From: Halictus rubicundus
Taxonomy: Eukaryota > Arthropoda > Insecta > Hymenoptera > Halictidae
Length of the DNA stretch: 64,000 nt
Assembly: GCF_050948215.1 (NCBI RefSeq)
Contig: NC_135157.1
Span: 9,610,001 to 9,674,000 of the forward strand
Direction: 5' to 3'
The notes under the pieces: model-generated
The model's input: the letters and a program-made list of their open reading frames with translations, nothing else
Told to the model about the DNA's origin: nothing
The model's database searches: none
Shown here: piece after piece, positions 23,380 to 34,600 of the stretch
Numbering within the stretch: the stretch's first letter is position 1
Layout: each line of letters starts with the position of its first letter
Translations under genes and position numbers: made by a program

Positions 23380-23788
23380 GTCTTCTATCCATCGTTCTGT
23401 GTTTGCTCTCAAACTTTTCTGAGCCCTTTAATTTTCGATACGAATTCGTCCGACGAATTTTGATTTATAAGAATCCGCGAAACTGGTCGCTACATGACAG
23501 ATGCAGCGGGAAAATCAAAGAAATTATCCGGGAACTTCAGCACGTGTTTAAAAATCTGTTATTATTTCGTTAGTTTTGATGCATGAAATGAGTATGCTCA
23601 GCTGACTCCTAAATGACGATTCCCGATACTAGCCAAGCAGTCAGAGCTTTAATCGAAGTTATTGGAATTAATTATCTCGCTGTGTATCAGCGTTCACGAT
23701 GTTGTCGGTGATCTCGCGGCTCGGGTAATCAATCATCGAATACTTTTCCCCAGGATGTAGCAGGTTGTACAAGTTTAAGCACGGCCGG
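23380..23788. other. Unique non-coding DNA
   Basis: Between the pentanucleotide repeat and the second duplicated block. A degenerate trace of the foldback-family right arm (GATGCATGAAATGAGTATG) may lie near 23579-23597. Nothing else was seen. Confidence 0.4.
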
Positions 23789-23789
23789 A

Positions 23790-23799
23790 GTATATAAGA
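23790..23799 (+). promoter_or_regulatory. TATA-like box upstream of duplicated block 2
   Basis: GTATATAAGA immediately precedes the second duplicated block. The corresponding position before copy 1 reads AAATAAAGA, so the element is only partly preserved. No transcript or coding frame is attached, so promoter function is speculative. Confidence 0.2.
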
Positions 23800-23868
23800 G
23801 GGGAGTTTCGGGTTTTATTAACCGACGTAAAATTGATCCACTCGGCGGGAGCGTCGAGGACGTCTGCG
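23799..23868 (+). repeat. Duplicated block, copy 2
   Basis: GGGGAGTTTC, then TTTATTAACCGACG, TAAAATTGATCC, CACTCGGCGGGA and GGACGTCTGCG. It matches copy 1 (23261-23338) with a few substitutions and a deletion of about 10 bp. The copies are about 538 bp apart in direct orientation, and the intervening DNA is not duplicated. Confidence 0.75.
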
Positions 23869-23869
23869 G

Positions 23870-24920
23870 TGTTTGTCTGCCGCGGTTTACGACAGTTTTC
23901 GAGGACTGTTCCGCGCGGATGCCGTGCACCGACACCGTTTTATGGTGGCCCGGTGACACGCGTCCCGTTCACCCTCTTCTCCGAGGAAATGAGGTGACAT
24001 GATAAATGGCTCGATCCTACGGGAAAACGCGTGCACGAGGGGCTGACACGCTTCGCCCGGAGGATCCTGCTCGCCGAGGAAATCGTCACGGGCACTGAAA
24101 AGCTCGATCGTCAACCCCCTTCGAACTAAAAAAAAATCCCAAACGCGAAAAACACCTTAGAGAAGAAAGCTTACAGCTCAGACAAGCTGGAGAAGAAATA
24201 CATAATAAGACAACGATCAATATATACAAAATAACACTGGAAATTGATTTGGGCTCCAAAATTCGGTACAGGATTGAAGATGAACATGAAAAAAAATCGT
24301 AATTATTTTTGGAAGGGTTTAAACGAAAAGAGAGGTTGTTTTTGGTTAGGGGACAATGACTCTCGGCGACAATTTCGAGCGAGAACGTGCTCGTTACGGT
24401 GATTCGACAATGGCCGCCCGGTGGCTCGAGGATTTTAATGGAGTCGTCGGCTATCCGCTCAACCAACCGTATTTCGTGTCCTTCCCGATTAACCGTACAC
24501 GTGTCGTCGCCTCGTGGAATCGCAATTACTCGGACCGCCGCCGAGTACAGGTGTGCACGCACGTAACCGAACGCAGAAGTCTCCGCGGGGTAATTAACCC
24601 ATTTGCATCCACGAACGTTCTAACGCGCGCATTAAACTGTCCATTATCGCCGTGGTCGTGCGTCCCCCGATAAATGGATCCCGATGCCATGCCTCGGCGT
24701 CATCGAACATTGTCCCATCGCCACTTCCCCTTGTCTTCCGATTGTCTTCCTGCTGAGAGGATCCGTGGGCAAAGAATTATACTACACCATCATTCGTACA
24801 GTCCTTGACTGGTGTCTCACTTATAAAGTTCCAGCTCATTAAAATTATTGGGAAAAGAAATAAATGTCTATCCGGTGTCTTGCAATTAATGCATTTTTGT
24901 TTTCCTGAAAAATTCGCATT
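23870..24920. other. Unique non-coding DNA
   Basis: GC-rich at 23880-24110 and 24350-24770, with AT-rich sequence between. The 158-codon minus-strand frame (24086-24562) overlaps a 105-codon frame on the plus strand, is Ser/Leu/Ile-rich and matches no family. No repeats. Confidence 0.5.
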
Positions 24921-24924
24921 GTTC

Positions 24925-24994
24925 GATCATTACATCTACGAAGTAAATTGTATAAATTGTAAATTGTTGATCATTACATCTACCAAGTAAATTG
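24925..24994 (+). repeat. Two-copy tandem duplication, 44 bp
   Basis: GATCATTACATCTACGAAG (24925) recurs as GATCATTACATCTACCAAG (24969), each followed by TAAATTG. There is one mismatch in 26 bp, so this is among the youngest tandem duplications in the window. Confidence 0.85.
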
Positions 24995-24999
24995 CTAAT

Positions 25000-25600
25000 A
25001 CAACAATAGACGGGCCTAAAAGGAAGCGAGCCTATAATTTCGTTGAATGTTGCAAATTTCGGGAGGATCGAGATACTTCGCGATAAATTCGGTCGATTAA
25101 TCTCGACCCAGTTTCGAGTTGCACGAAAATCGACCTTCTCGTTATTTATAGTAGCATTCCACCGCTTCCGTGCGATCTCATCTTTGTGCACGCACGATGC
25201 ACGAGGCGCACGACGCAGGTCGCGCGAGTGCACGCAGGTGCAAGCCGACGTCTGCGGTGACCGCTGTGAGAAACGTCGAAACCATAAATTCCCTCGGGTG
25301 CGGCTACTTCTCGGTGCAACACGAGCCCAGCCACGCTTTAATTCGCGCCGCGTCCACTATTCCCGGGTGCAAACCGGGCCCGTCGGGCTTCCGGCACCGG
25401 GAATTTATGAAAATTCCCTGGTCACATGGAGTCGCATAATTCCGACGTAATTTTTAACCCTTCGACCGGTCCTCCACGCCGAAAATCCATAAATATTTCA
25501 ATTCGCTGCACAGATAATTCATTTTGGTTCTCAACACGTTCCCCGTTAACGTTTGTCCTCCCGAGTACAGTGTTCTCCAACTTCCTACCATCGTCGCGAA
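25000..25600. other. Unique non-coding DNA
   Basis: GC-rich and CpG-rich from 25150 to 25480. The 135-codon frame at 25043-25450 has frames on both strands across it and an Arg-rich composition typical of spurious frames in such DNA. A TTAACCCTTCG motif lies at 25454. Confidence 0.5.
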
Positions 25601-25602
25601 CG

Positions 25603-25790
25603 AATTTTAATTTCTCGTAAACATCCAGAACTTAACAATTGCTCCTCTATCTTCCATCAAATTTTAGAAATGTTCATACATTATCCCGTCGATATGATTG
25701 AACGTCAGAAAATTATAATTTCTCGTAGTGATCCAGACTCTAGCTCCTCTATCTTCCAAGAAAATTTACGAGAGCGTATCAAACGTTCGA
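25603..25790 (+). repeat. Two-copy tandem duplication, about 102-108 bp
   Basis: AATTTTAATTTCTCGTAA (25603) recurs as AATTATAATTTCTCGTAG (25711). CATCCAGA and GATCCAGA follow, then GCTCCTCTATCTTCCA is identical at 25641 and 25743. The change from 108 to 102 bp spacing marks a small deletion in the second copy. Confidence 0.8.
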
Positions 25791-25794
25791 CGCT

Positions 25795-26455
25795 CATCGA
25801 AACGCGAGCAACTTTGATAAAACTGGAAGATCCCGAAAGATCTCTGGCTCCGGGTCAAATTCGCTCGATCTTCCGCTCATCTCCGATTCGATCCGGCAAT
25901 GAAACGATTTTCGTTTGAAACATTAGACGGGGTGCAAGACGATCGGTCGTCGTTGTGCCAGTTCGTAATAACGCGTTTAAGTATACGGGCGAGATAGCCG
26001 ACGCTCGATAGAACCGAGCAAGCGTTAATAACTAACCGGTTCACGCAGGCGGCCTGCGATAAGAAACAAGTTTAATAACGGTTTTCCGCAGCTTCGTTCA
26101 GCCCATATATCACCGGTAACGCGGCAAATGAAATCTGCATCTGAATCCGCGTTTTTATTCAATTATCTCGAGCGGTTTAATAACATCGCGCCTCGGCCAG
26201 GCCGCCGGTGTCAATCATTTTCCGCTTCTCCGATCCCGGCCCGAGCTCGAATTAATAAACGAGCACCGGCGATTTTCTCAATGGTAACGAAACGCTCCGC
26301 GAAACTTGCTATTTACTTTGTCAATTAGCGGCCCCGGTCCGGGCTCGCCGGCCAGGCACGCCGCCCAGGCAAAAACCGGACGACGACTAATTAACGATAA
26401 CTCGCACCGAGTTAGAGTATCGCTCGCCTGGTCTCGACGAACATCATCCCAGCTG
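25795..26455. other. Non-coding DNA rich in TTAATAAC-like motifs
   Basis: GC-rich DNA interspersed with GTTAATAACTAAC (26025), GTTTAATAACGG (26070), GTTTAATAACATC (26177), GAATTAATAAACG and CTAATTAACG. This texture of short AT motifs in a GC background is typical of conserved insect enhancer DNA, but conservation cannot be tested here. No gene is supported. Confidence 0.35.
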
Positions 26456-26459
26456 AAAA

Positions 26460-26665
26460 TTAACCCTTTAATTATAAACGGGTCTCATTCTTATTTTGCT
26501 TCACACTATTTATTAGGTCACTGCAAAATTGTGATAACATCATTTTTGGATGTTCGAAAGTACTTTTTTTTAAAGAACTATTGCTCACTAAAATCTTTTT
26601 CAGACATGAAATACCCACCTTTACAGTTTCAGTGCACCGTAAAAACGTGTATAGTCGAAGGGTTA
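26460..26665. mobile_element. Segment flanked by inverted TTAACCCTT motifs
   Basis: TTAACCCTTTA at 26460 and CGAAGGGTTAA at 26655-26665 face each other across about 206 bp of AT-rich DNA. The layout resembles a small non-autonomous inverted-repeat element, and a similar pair bounds 29715-29867. Only about 9 bp at each end is shared and no target duplication is evident, so the call is tentative. Confidence 0.35.
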
Positions 26666-26808
26666 AGGTAGGGGGCCTGTTTTGGTCTGCTATTATTATT
26701 ATTATCTGTACTAGCTTAATCTGCTCCTTGTTGTCTAATTGTTACAATGATAAAAAAGTCAATATAATAGAGACCTATGTACATTTTGTAAATTCATATT
26801 GTATTGAT

Positions 26809-26872
26809 GGTATTGATTGTCAAAAAAAGGAATGTAAATTTTGTAAATTCCTTTTTTTTGACAATCAATACC
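26809..26872. repeat. Near-perfect 64-bp hairpin
   Basis: The left arm GGTATTGATTGTCAAAAAAA plus GGAAT pairs with the right arm ATTCC plus TTTTTTTTGACAATCAATACC-like sequence (26847-26872). The A-run differs by one base (7 against 8). The loop is a TGTAAATTTTGTAAA stretch. The stem is about 25 bp with a single bulge. Precursor-microRNA length is matched, but homopolymer in the stem and a near-perfect pairing fit a foldback element better. Confidence 0.8.
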
Positions 26873-26879
26873 TAAGCCA

Positions 26880-27320
26880 AGATGAATGATAAACAAACAA
26901 TAAAATTACTCGCATCCTCCACGATTAAATAAACAATATGCAGAGCATACTGTTTATTCAATACCAATTAGCCCAGAGCCCTTTGCTTAGTTTTTAAATT
27001 AACACGAGGGACAGTCGATAGTCAAAACGGGAATGCTTTTATGCGAGTTAAAATATCTCCGTTGTTGTTAAACACACGATAAAACGTCTGAGGAAAAAAA
27101 CGTTTGTCCAAGACAGGTAATTGTTGTGATTTAGAAGATTTTTTCTCTGAGGTCATGGTTTTCGAGATTTCAAGGTCACTCGTAATTTTTGTTCGAAGCA
27201 GACCGAGTTTATTAGAGGAACGTTCTGGCCAAGAGGTCAAGACGATGCGCAGAATTAGGGTTGCCAGGATTGAGCAGTAAATCCGGCCGGAGTAGAATGA
27301 AGAGACTGTATTCGCGGTCA
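26880..27320. other. AT-rich non-coding DNA
   Basis: No gene. TTTCAAGGTCACTCG near 27167 contains a TCAAGGTCA nuclear-receptor-type half-site. The 99-codon minus-strand frame at 27022-27321 has no family match. Confidence 0.45.
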
Positions 27321-27326
27321 CTTGTG

Positions 27327-28295
27327 GAGTCTACGCTCGGGCGCAGTAAATCGATCGCAGAGATTAGAGGCGAAGTGAGAAAGTAGACTCGCAATTAATT
27401 GCGCAGTCTAGACTCGGGCCAGAGCAGACTCGTAGATAGTTACCGAGTCCTCGTACAGACGCGATGAATTAACGAACAGCTGTAGTCGCGTAGACTGAAG
27501 ATAGAACGTGCACAATCGGCGGTAGAAACTAGAATCGGGGACACCGAAAATAGAGTCACCGTCATTTATAGAATCCGAGTGGAACGTAATCAATCTACCA
27601 GTTGTCGTCGAGTAGAATTTTGACCGAGAAGTTCGATTTCGAGAAAATAAATGCTTGACAATGTAAAAATTGTCGACAAATCACATTAAATCACGCTCGA
27701 ACCATCCGTCCGTAAGTTCAGGTAATCACAGTCACCTCGAATTCTTGAAATTAGTGTCCCCGCATTATTTCAGCCCCACCGGGACAGGCAGAGTACGTTT
27801 ACGATCCGTGCAGCAAAGTGTAGACTGAATGCAGCGAATTTACGATCGTTCGTGGCATAATCCGTGAGGGAACAGACAGGGGGTCTCGTTTACGGGCGAG
27901 TTTACGTTGTAATTCACTCATAATATTAGTAAATATACATTGTAATTCACTAATATTACGAGTTCGTATTTTACGAAGCGGCGCGGCTAGTCCGCTTCCT
28001 CTGGATTAAACGGCAACCGATCGTAAATCAACTCCTCCTAGTCTACAGTTTGTAACCGATCGTAAACGCGTTCTATTAGGGCCCGCAGGCTGCAAATAAT
28101 CGTGAGTCTACTTTCCCCCGTCGCGATTAGAGCATCTACAACACGTTCGCGAGTCTCTGACCCCGAGCGTAGACTTAATAAATGATCGGGAATCTACGGT
28201 TCGTAAAATGCATACTCGGCGATCGAGTACCGCGCGCATAACCGATCGTAAATCTACTCCATTCAATCTACACTTTGCAACTGATCGTAAACGCC
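27327..28295. repeat. Roughly 1-kb decayed array with units in both orientations
   Basis: A unit carrying ACCGATCGTAAAT, a CTAGTCTACAGTTTG-like stretch and GATCGTAAACGC occurs at 28014-28070 and 28238-28295 (direct, 224 bp apart), and in reverse at 27795-27852. A second unit with GTCTACGCTCGGG, a GATTAGAG-like stretch and AAAGTAGACTCGC lies at 27327-27415 and in reverse at 28084-28174. GTAGACT/AGTCTAC boxes recur throughout (for example 27382, 27497, 28041, 28105). I do not recognise the element; mixed direct and inverted units suggest repeated local rearrangement of an older repeat. Confidence 0.7.
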
Positions 28296-28299
28296 GCGC

Positions 28300-29710
28300 T
28301 ATCCGAGGCCTCGAGGCCGTCGAAAGTCGTGAGCTTCCTCGATCGACGATCTTCGAAAAGCGTAACTTACGCGAAATGAAACACGAGCTTTTCTCGTTTC
28401 CGTTCTGCTAAATACCGTCGATCTCTACTTTGCCGTGCCACACAGATCTTTGATCGATGATTCCATAATTCATTCGGGATGTTCACTTTCCACAACTGAG
28501 ATTATAGGGTCGCACCGTCGGTTATTTAGTTGCTTGCGTACATTTCATATTTTATGAAGAATGTAACAGCAGATTCAATTCACTGGACACCAAAGGTTCT
28601 ACCTAAACAGACGTCCATTCACCACCGCCCACAACGTTGCTCCCACCATAGTGAATCACCTAAATCATACACCCACCCGGTTTTCCCATTTCCAGGCGAT
28701 TTCACCGCCTCGTTAGCGAAACTTGGTCCACACTCTGTGCACTCCATAGTTGCACACGGCAAGGTCGTTTAGTTTCTTTTATGGGCCCACGTATGCAGTG
28801 GACCACGCGCAGCGACACACATGGGATTCCAAACAGTGCAAGTTACCTCGACAGAACCCAAAATTTAACTTGCGACAACGAAAATAAAAAATAAATTTTA
28901 AAAAAAAGCAACTTCCAATTTATTGAAGGACAAATTCATTCGATCTAATAAATTCCTTAAAATAAAATTACTACTGATTGATGGTGTGGGCCAAATGTTA
29001 ATTTGCACACATAACAAATTCTTTAAATTGACGTGAATTAATTTAAGCAAATTGTTCAAGATACTAGTGACTGATTGTGGGAAAATCCAATTTGGCGTTA
29101 ACGTGCCCGAAGATACTGTTTCGCTCGTACCCAGCTGGGTCCTGTGTGTCGGTATAGTGCGCGTCGGATATCTCCGCAGCCGGAAATGCGAAAAAGCGTG
29201 GCCACGCTCGCCTCGGTACAAATAAGGCCGCGGGCACACCTACTCGCGGCCGCGGACGTGTGGGAGACATCGTGTGTGCCACGGAACACAGACGTCGACT
29301 TCCTCTCACGATCCGCGGATCCATGAATGGTCCGTGGGCTATCAATGGGCTTACGCGCTACCCACACGCACTCACGGTCTCGCCTCTCTCGGTCACGTGC
29401 AACGCTCTCACGCGACCGACCGACCGCGCTAACCGGACGAAATCCTCGTGATCTCCTGGCGGATTTCCTCCAGACGAAGGTCGCGGATCAACGTTTACCG
29501 CTTCGACATAGAAACCCGCCTGAAAATGCATTCCGTCGATACAGTGAACCGATCCAACGCCTGCAGTGAATCGCAGTAATATTTCGGACACTTTCAAAAC
29601 GACCATAACAATTTTAACATTGGAACCACGACTTGGATTTCTTTTTTGAGAAATTAGAACAATTTGCCACAGGACCTGTAAAGAAAATTCTGAAGAAATT
29701 GAAATTTGTC
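28300..29710. other. Unique non-coding DNA
   Basis: Mixed, AT-rich at 28850-29060 and GC-rich at 29100-29560. Overlapping frames of 60-113 codons lie on both strands at 28898-29606. No array, RNA gene or recognised protein. Confidence 0.5.
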
Positions 29711-29714
29711 GGAA

Positions 29715-29867
29715 TTAACCCTTCGTCTGCAACCTTCCTTTCCCAGGCTTTCAAAAAATCTCAAAAAATGTTGAAATATGTATCAGAGTCCCTATTTTAA
29801 TATATCGTTGGAACTTCGAAAGCTTACATCATAAACGGGGAAGAATAACTATCAAACGGAGGGTTAA
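29715..29867. mobile_element. Segment flanked by inverted TTAACCCTTCG motifs
   Basis: TTAACCCTTCG at 29715 and CGGAGGGTTAA at 29857-29867 are inverted with one mismatch and enclose about 130 bp of AT-rich DNA containing CTTCGAAAGCTTAC. It has the same arrangement as 26460-26665, where GTTCGAAAGTAC occurs internally. It is possibly a short decayed inverted-repeat element. Confidence 0.4.
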
Positions 29868-29869
29868 GA

Positions 29870-30330
29870 ATGATGACATGTTATGAACGCACGGCGGATC
29901 GTTCTGGCAGAGCGTCGGCGAGCGAGTGTTAAGGAGATAAGGCACTCTAAAAACGTTTAATCCTTCTGCAGGCTCTCTTCAAGTTGGTAAGACTGATTAG
30001 CCGTGGAATAATGCGTCCCGGGCCGAGGCCTCGCCCGGCCATTGTCGCAATAATAAGAAAGTTTCCTGCGGGACGGATTTTCGGAAGCGTTTGAAGGGAA
30101 GTGGCCAGGCTAAGTGGCAGTTGGCTAATAAAATGCGCCGCCCGGAAGGCGGAGGTCTGGCGACTTTTTACCGCAGTCGAAACTCCATTATAAGCCACTT
30201 AATTTAATATTCTTGCTGCATAGTCATGAAGCTAGAGCGTTCCGTGAGACGGTAACTCAAGTAACTAAAGTAGTGGACAACTTTCCACGGCCCCCGCCGG
30301 ATATTGCCCACGCGCTTCCGACTCGGCGGG
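29870..30330. other. Unique non-coding DNA, possibly conserved
   Basis: GC-rich block with embedded AT motifs (GACTGATTAGCC, GGCTAATAAAATGCG, CCACTTAATTTAATATTC). No coding capacity is recognised. The texture is similar to insect enhancer DNA, but this is inference from appearance only. Confidence 0.35.
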
Positions 30331-30400
30331 CGCGGAGAGCAAAGCGGAGCAAAGCGGAGCAAAGCGAGGCAAAGCAGAGTAAAGCAGAACGGAGCGGAGC
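30331..30400 (+). repeat. Decamer minisatellite, AGCGGAGCAA-type
   Basis: Seven consecutive 10-bp units drifting from AAGCGGAGCA through AAGCGAGGCA and AAGCAGAGTA to GAGCGGAGCC. The 10-bp period equals about one helical turn. A second decamer array with the same AGCGGAG core lies at 58331-58360. Confidence 0.9.
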
Positions 30401-30404
30401 CGAG

Positions 30405-31640
30405 GAGCGAGTTATGTCCTGCTTTACGCGTCGGCTGCTAAACTAACGCGGAACGATTCGCGAGCCAAAGCTATTTGTAACGACACGCTACCGCGTTCCG
30501 TTTCTTTACGCGTTACGCCCGCTCCGTTCCCGGCGAATCCCGTTCAGAAAAGCTTCCGACGATTATTTTCCCTGACAGCCATTGTAATTTCCGAGAATCG
30601 CGAGCCACCCTCCTGCTTTCAATGAGAATGCCGGCCGGAGAAAAGAATTCACTGTCCTCTCTTGCACGTAAAACTGTTTAGAATCTTAATACACCCGGTT
30701 GATGCAAGAAATACCTCGAAGAGTCCACACACATCGTTCACCATTTGCCATCACCCACAACCAGGATCTTGAAGCAAAAAATCTGAAAAAATTCTCTGTT
30801 ATGTACCTCTATAGTCTCTGTCTATCAGAATTTTTTCACAATTTTTCAACCATCCATACACTCGCCACAATAAAAATTGCCAACAAATGCATTTCAAGAG
30901 AAGATGTTCTTTCTGTGAAAGAGGACACAGCCAACTCACTTCGACGATGCTTCCGAAGGGTAATATCCAGTAGTAGGCAGTTCGTCTTAATTTTCTGTCG
31001 GCCGGCGGATCGTGTATCGATCTAAATATTGTTAAATATATCAAGCCGGTGGGTAGACTGTTTTATTAGACGGCGAGCGTGCTGCGCAAAGGGACAAAGG
31101 AATGAGGATATATGAAGCACCGTGGACGAAGAAAGCCGGAAAGGTCTGCGGGATATATCCCTCGGCTGACAGAGGGCAGCGGGGAGAGGCACATGTGCCA
31201 GCAGTTTTATTTGGAGGGATGAAAATTGCGATGTTTTAATCCGGACGTCGGTTACACGCGAACGGACAGCGGGTTGAACAGGGACGGACCAAGGAGGATA
31301 GTCTGGGCAGAAGAGTGATACACGGAGGGTGCGCTAATGAATTCGGTTGCTGCGAAGAAATCCTCTGTTTCCTCCCGCGTGGTTTCGCGAGATCTGCCCT
31401 GGAACACGGTGTATCAAATTAAACGTTTCCGGCCTCGCCTGCTACTGGCGCCTAATTTCGGCCAACTTTCCTCCGGTTAACGACTGGGCGCCATCTTGAC
31501 CTTTGTATCCCAATTTTTGGTACCTTTCCCATTCGTCTTGGGAGCCTTGAATTTTATCTTCATTATTTATTCGTTTATTCGCAAACAGTGAAAGAAGCAT
31601 TAGAATCCACTAAGTCTGTTAAGCTCGGAAATAAATTTCT
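30405..31640. other. Unique non-coding DNA
   Basis: GC-rich to 30620, AT-rich to 31060, then mixed. The 108-codon plus-strand frame at 30699-31025 overlaps an 81-codon minus-strand frame and matches no family. No repeats. Confidence 0.5.
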
Positions 31641-31644
31641 ATTT

Positions 31645-31697
31645 CAGTCATAAAGGATCGCAGCATAAAAATTCGCGGTCTAGTGATAGCGAAAATG
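31645..31697 (+). repeat. Foldback-family copy 5
   Basis: CAGTCATAAAGGATCGCAGC then ATAAAAATTCGCGGTCTAGT and GATAGCGAAAATG. The left arm AAATTCGC and the right arm GCGAAAAT can pair around GGTCTAGTGATA, so this copy keeps a short foldback. Confidence 0.65.
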
Positions 31698-31699
31698 AA

Positions 31700-34600
31700 A
31701 GCAATTTCAAACCAGCTACCAGCTTAAATTAATGTATTATATTTCTGCAAGAGGAATCACGATTAATAGCCACGGTCTGATTTCCGGTCAAATTAAACCG
31801 AAAAATACGCAAGGTTTGGAAAATTCATTTGAATATCACGCTTTCCTCCAATTCATAAATTTCCCAGCCTCTCTGGGGCTTTAGATGTTAATGTGGCAAA
31901 GAATAATTGCGCAAGAAGGCTGCAGCGTTACTGTGAAAACGTTTGGATTCGGGTCGCGAAGTCTTGGGGGCAGCTGTGCGCAGAGAACGACACAGTTTTC
32001 ATTTCAAGCGAGTTGACAATGGCCCGCGAAAGAGACATTGCACCCACTCTCCTTCTCCTCTTCTCTCCGCGTCCTCTCTCGCGTGCGTATACGGGCCCGC
32101 CATTGTGTCGGGAGAGCACCTTCATTTACCCGTGGCCCTTCTTCATCGGTCCAACTTCCTCCGCAGCCTAGTTTCAACCGTTCCCCTCCTGCCCGCCCGC
32201 CTTGTCTTTGTCCTTTTTCGCGTAACCGAGCGAGTATTCATCACCCGGGAGAGGTTCCACGGGCGACGGCGACGCGCGGCAGGATTCCACGCACGCTACA
32301 ACTTCATTCAGCGCTTTCGCTTTTCCTTCTTTCGTTCACTTTGTCCCCACTTCCGTGGAAATCATTCAGCTCGCGAAACTTTGTCCTCGCGGCCGCGCGG
32401 AACAATCCGCGAGAAAAGACACCGAGCCGGAAAAGCGAAAGCTATGGAAAGAAGCGTTATAGAATAGGCTATTTTTGCTTCCGGTATTTACAGATGTTTT
32501 TTGACCTTCGGAATCCGTGTCCTTTCAGACCCACGATGTTGTTTGTATTTTCATAACCCTTAAGAATTTTTGGTTTTTGTATTTATTTAAACCCGTTTTT
32601 GTAACTCCTCCTTGAACCCTGGGAAGAGCCCTTTGCAGTCCCATGAAGCCCTTCCACAAAACACTTTTGTTACACCTTTAAATACACTGTGGCCCTTTTC
32701 CGCAGCTAAATATTCTTGGATATTGCGTGGTTTTGCAATCCTAAGGATACCTTCCAGGATGATTGTTGGCCCTTTGGTATTCCCAACAATATCGGTGTGG
32801 TTCTTTGTATTCCATTTATACGAATAAAAATCTACGAAAATAATTTGTAGCATGACATAGTGAAGTGAAGACGGTCTTGAAGAAGTGAATTAAAAATCGG
32901 GTAATGGCCGGAATTCGTAAGGATCGAGAGCGCGAAACTCTCGCGAAAGTTCGATTCGCGCTGAGTACGTGATTTGAATTCGTCTGTGGAACGATCCGTT
33001 AACGAGGAAGAATAACGCAGCAACCGGGCAACGGAAACAATTCCCGATTCTCAACGGGGAACGGGTTAACCAGCCATGCGAACGATCCATTAACAACGAA
33101 GAATAACAACCAGGAACCCGGTTTAGAAACAATTAATTACGCTTAGGATGCACGGAAAGTTAACGGCCGCGAGTCGTGATTAAATATTTTCCCCGCGTGC
33201 GTTTGATACACGCGGCGCAACGGATCAACAACGACGTGATTAATGCCCGGTTACGATTAATTATCAACTTTGTTGCAGTTTATTCATCGTTGACAGGTAG
33301 CCGTCTGCGCGGCACGCGGTGTGCGGCGCGGTGCGGCGCGGAAAACGCTCCGCATTGTCCGTGTAATCGCTCTTCCCCGCTTTTGGATCGAACCAACCCC
33401 GCTCTGGCATTTATCATCTACCGATTAATATTAGTCAACATGGTTGCATTCTCTTCCGCTTACAAGCACGCAAATATGGCCGCGCGGAGGCTCCCTTATC
33501 TCCTGCAACAGTCCGCCCTTCGCAATTTTTCATGTTCCACGCGAGAATGTTGCACAGCTCGTTTGCTCGCATCATTATACCGGCCGATTCGTGTAAGTGG
33601 ACCGCGCTGCTGTCCCGAGATAAATTGTTGAGAAAAATGGCCGACGCCTCTTCTGACCTTAACGCGGTGTTTTGTAGCAGAAGCGACGCCAGCATAGTTG
33701 CACACAATTATCTCGTAATTTATATCCGTGCAACGTCTTCCCCCGAGTTAATAAAAATTTATCGTCTGTGTAGGACGCTGTGAAAGTCATTTTGTTGATG
33801 GAGCGAAGAATTCCGTATATTTTGAACACCGGTCAGAATTTTTATTCAATTTTCGCAACGTTTGCTTTCGCGCTGAACGAATTCATTTTTATTCACTTTA
33901 ACGGTACGGTGGGGAAAATTTACTAATAAAATGATTCCTAAAACACTTGTGCACAGCACTTAAATGAAGAAACTGATCTGTTTCTTCGAATAAACACGCA
34001 ACTGTACGCTATCTCCAAGCAACATGGAATTGTACATTTTTTCAGAAAAATATTTCTCGTGTAATACACATGGCGGTCCCATGAAGGGGTCCGTTATTAA
34101 TCCCAAAATCCAGGTGTCGGGTTCAGCCCGCATCGGGCCAATTAATCCAGTCCGTCGCGAAGGAAAACCATAGCGAATTGGCAGCTTCGAGGTGGAAACG
34201 CCGGCGTTAAAATAACATCTGTTGTCGTCGCCAGCCCCCCGTCGACTTTGACACTCAGTGTGCCCTGTTGGAAAGAGTGACAGGTGCCAAACGGGGGGTT
34301 TTCCCCCACAGTCCATCCAGCCCACCGATCACCTAAATTTTCCTTCAATTGCCTAACGAGCCGAGGCCCACGGTCTCCCGCTTCCAAACGAGGGGCACCA
34401 CGGCAGAGTTACGAGGGGGCACCGTGAAAAATCGGTTTCCCGTCGGTTTGCCCTTTTCCAGAGGGTGAGCCTTTTACGGACCCCCCTGGTTTTATTGCTT
34501 CTCGATATTGGCGTGCTCCGAACTTGCGGGTTTGCCAATGCGATCGGGAAGTTGTAATTGGGGGGTCGGTTCGCGCGTTATGTGCGAAACGGTTTCTCGG

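Noticed and set aside
26025..26037. GTTAATAACTAAC as an HNF1-type site
   Set aside because: It is one mismatch from the vertebrate consensus, but a single site is weak evidence and the factor's presence in this organism is unknown.
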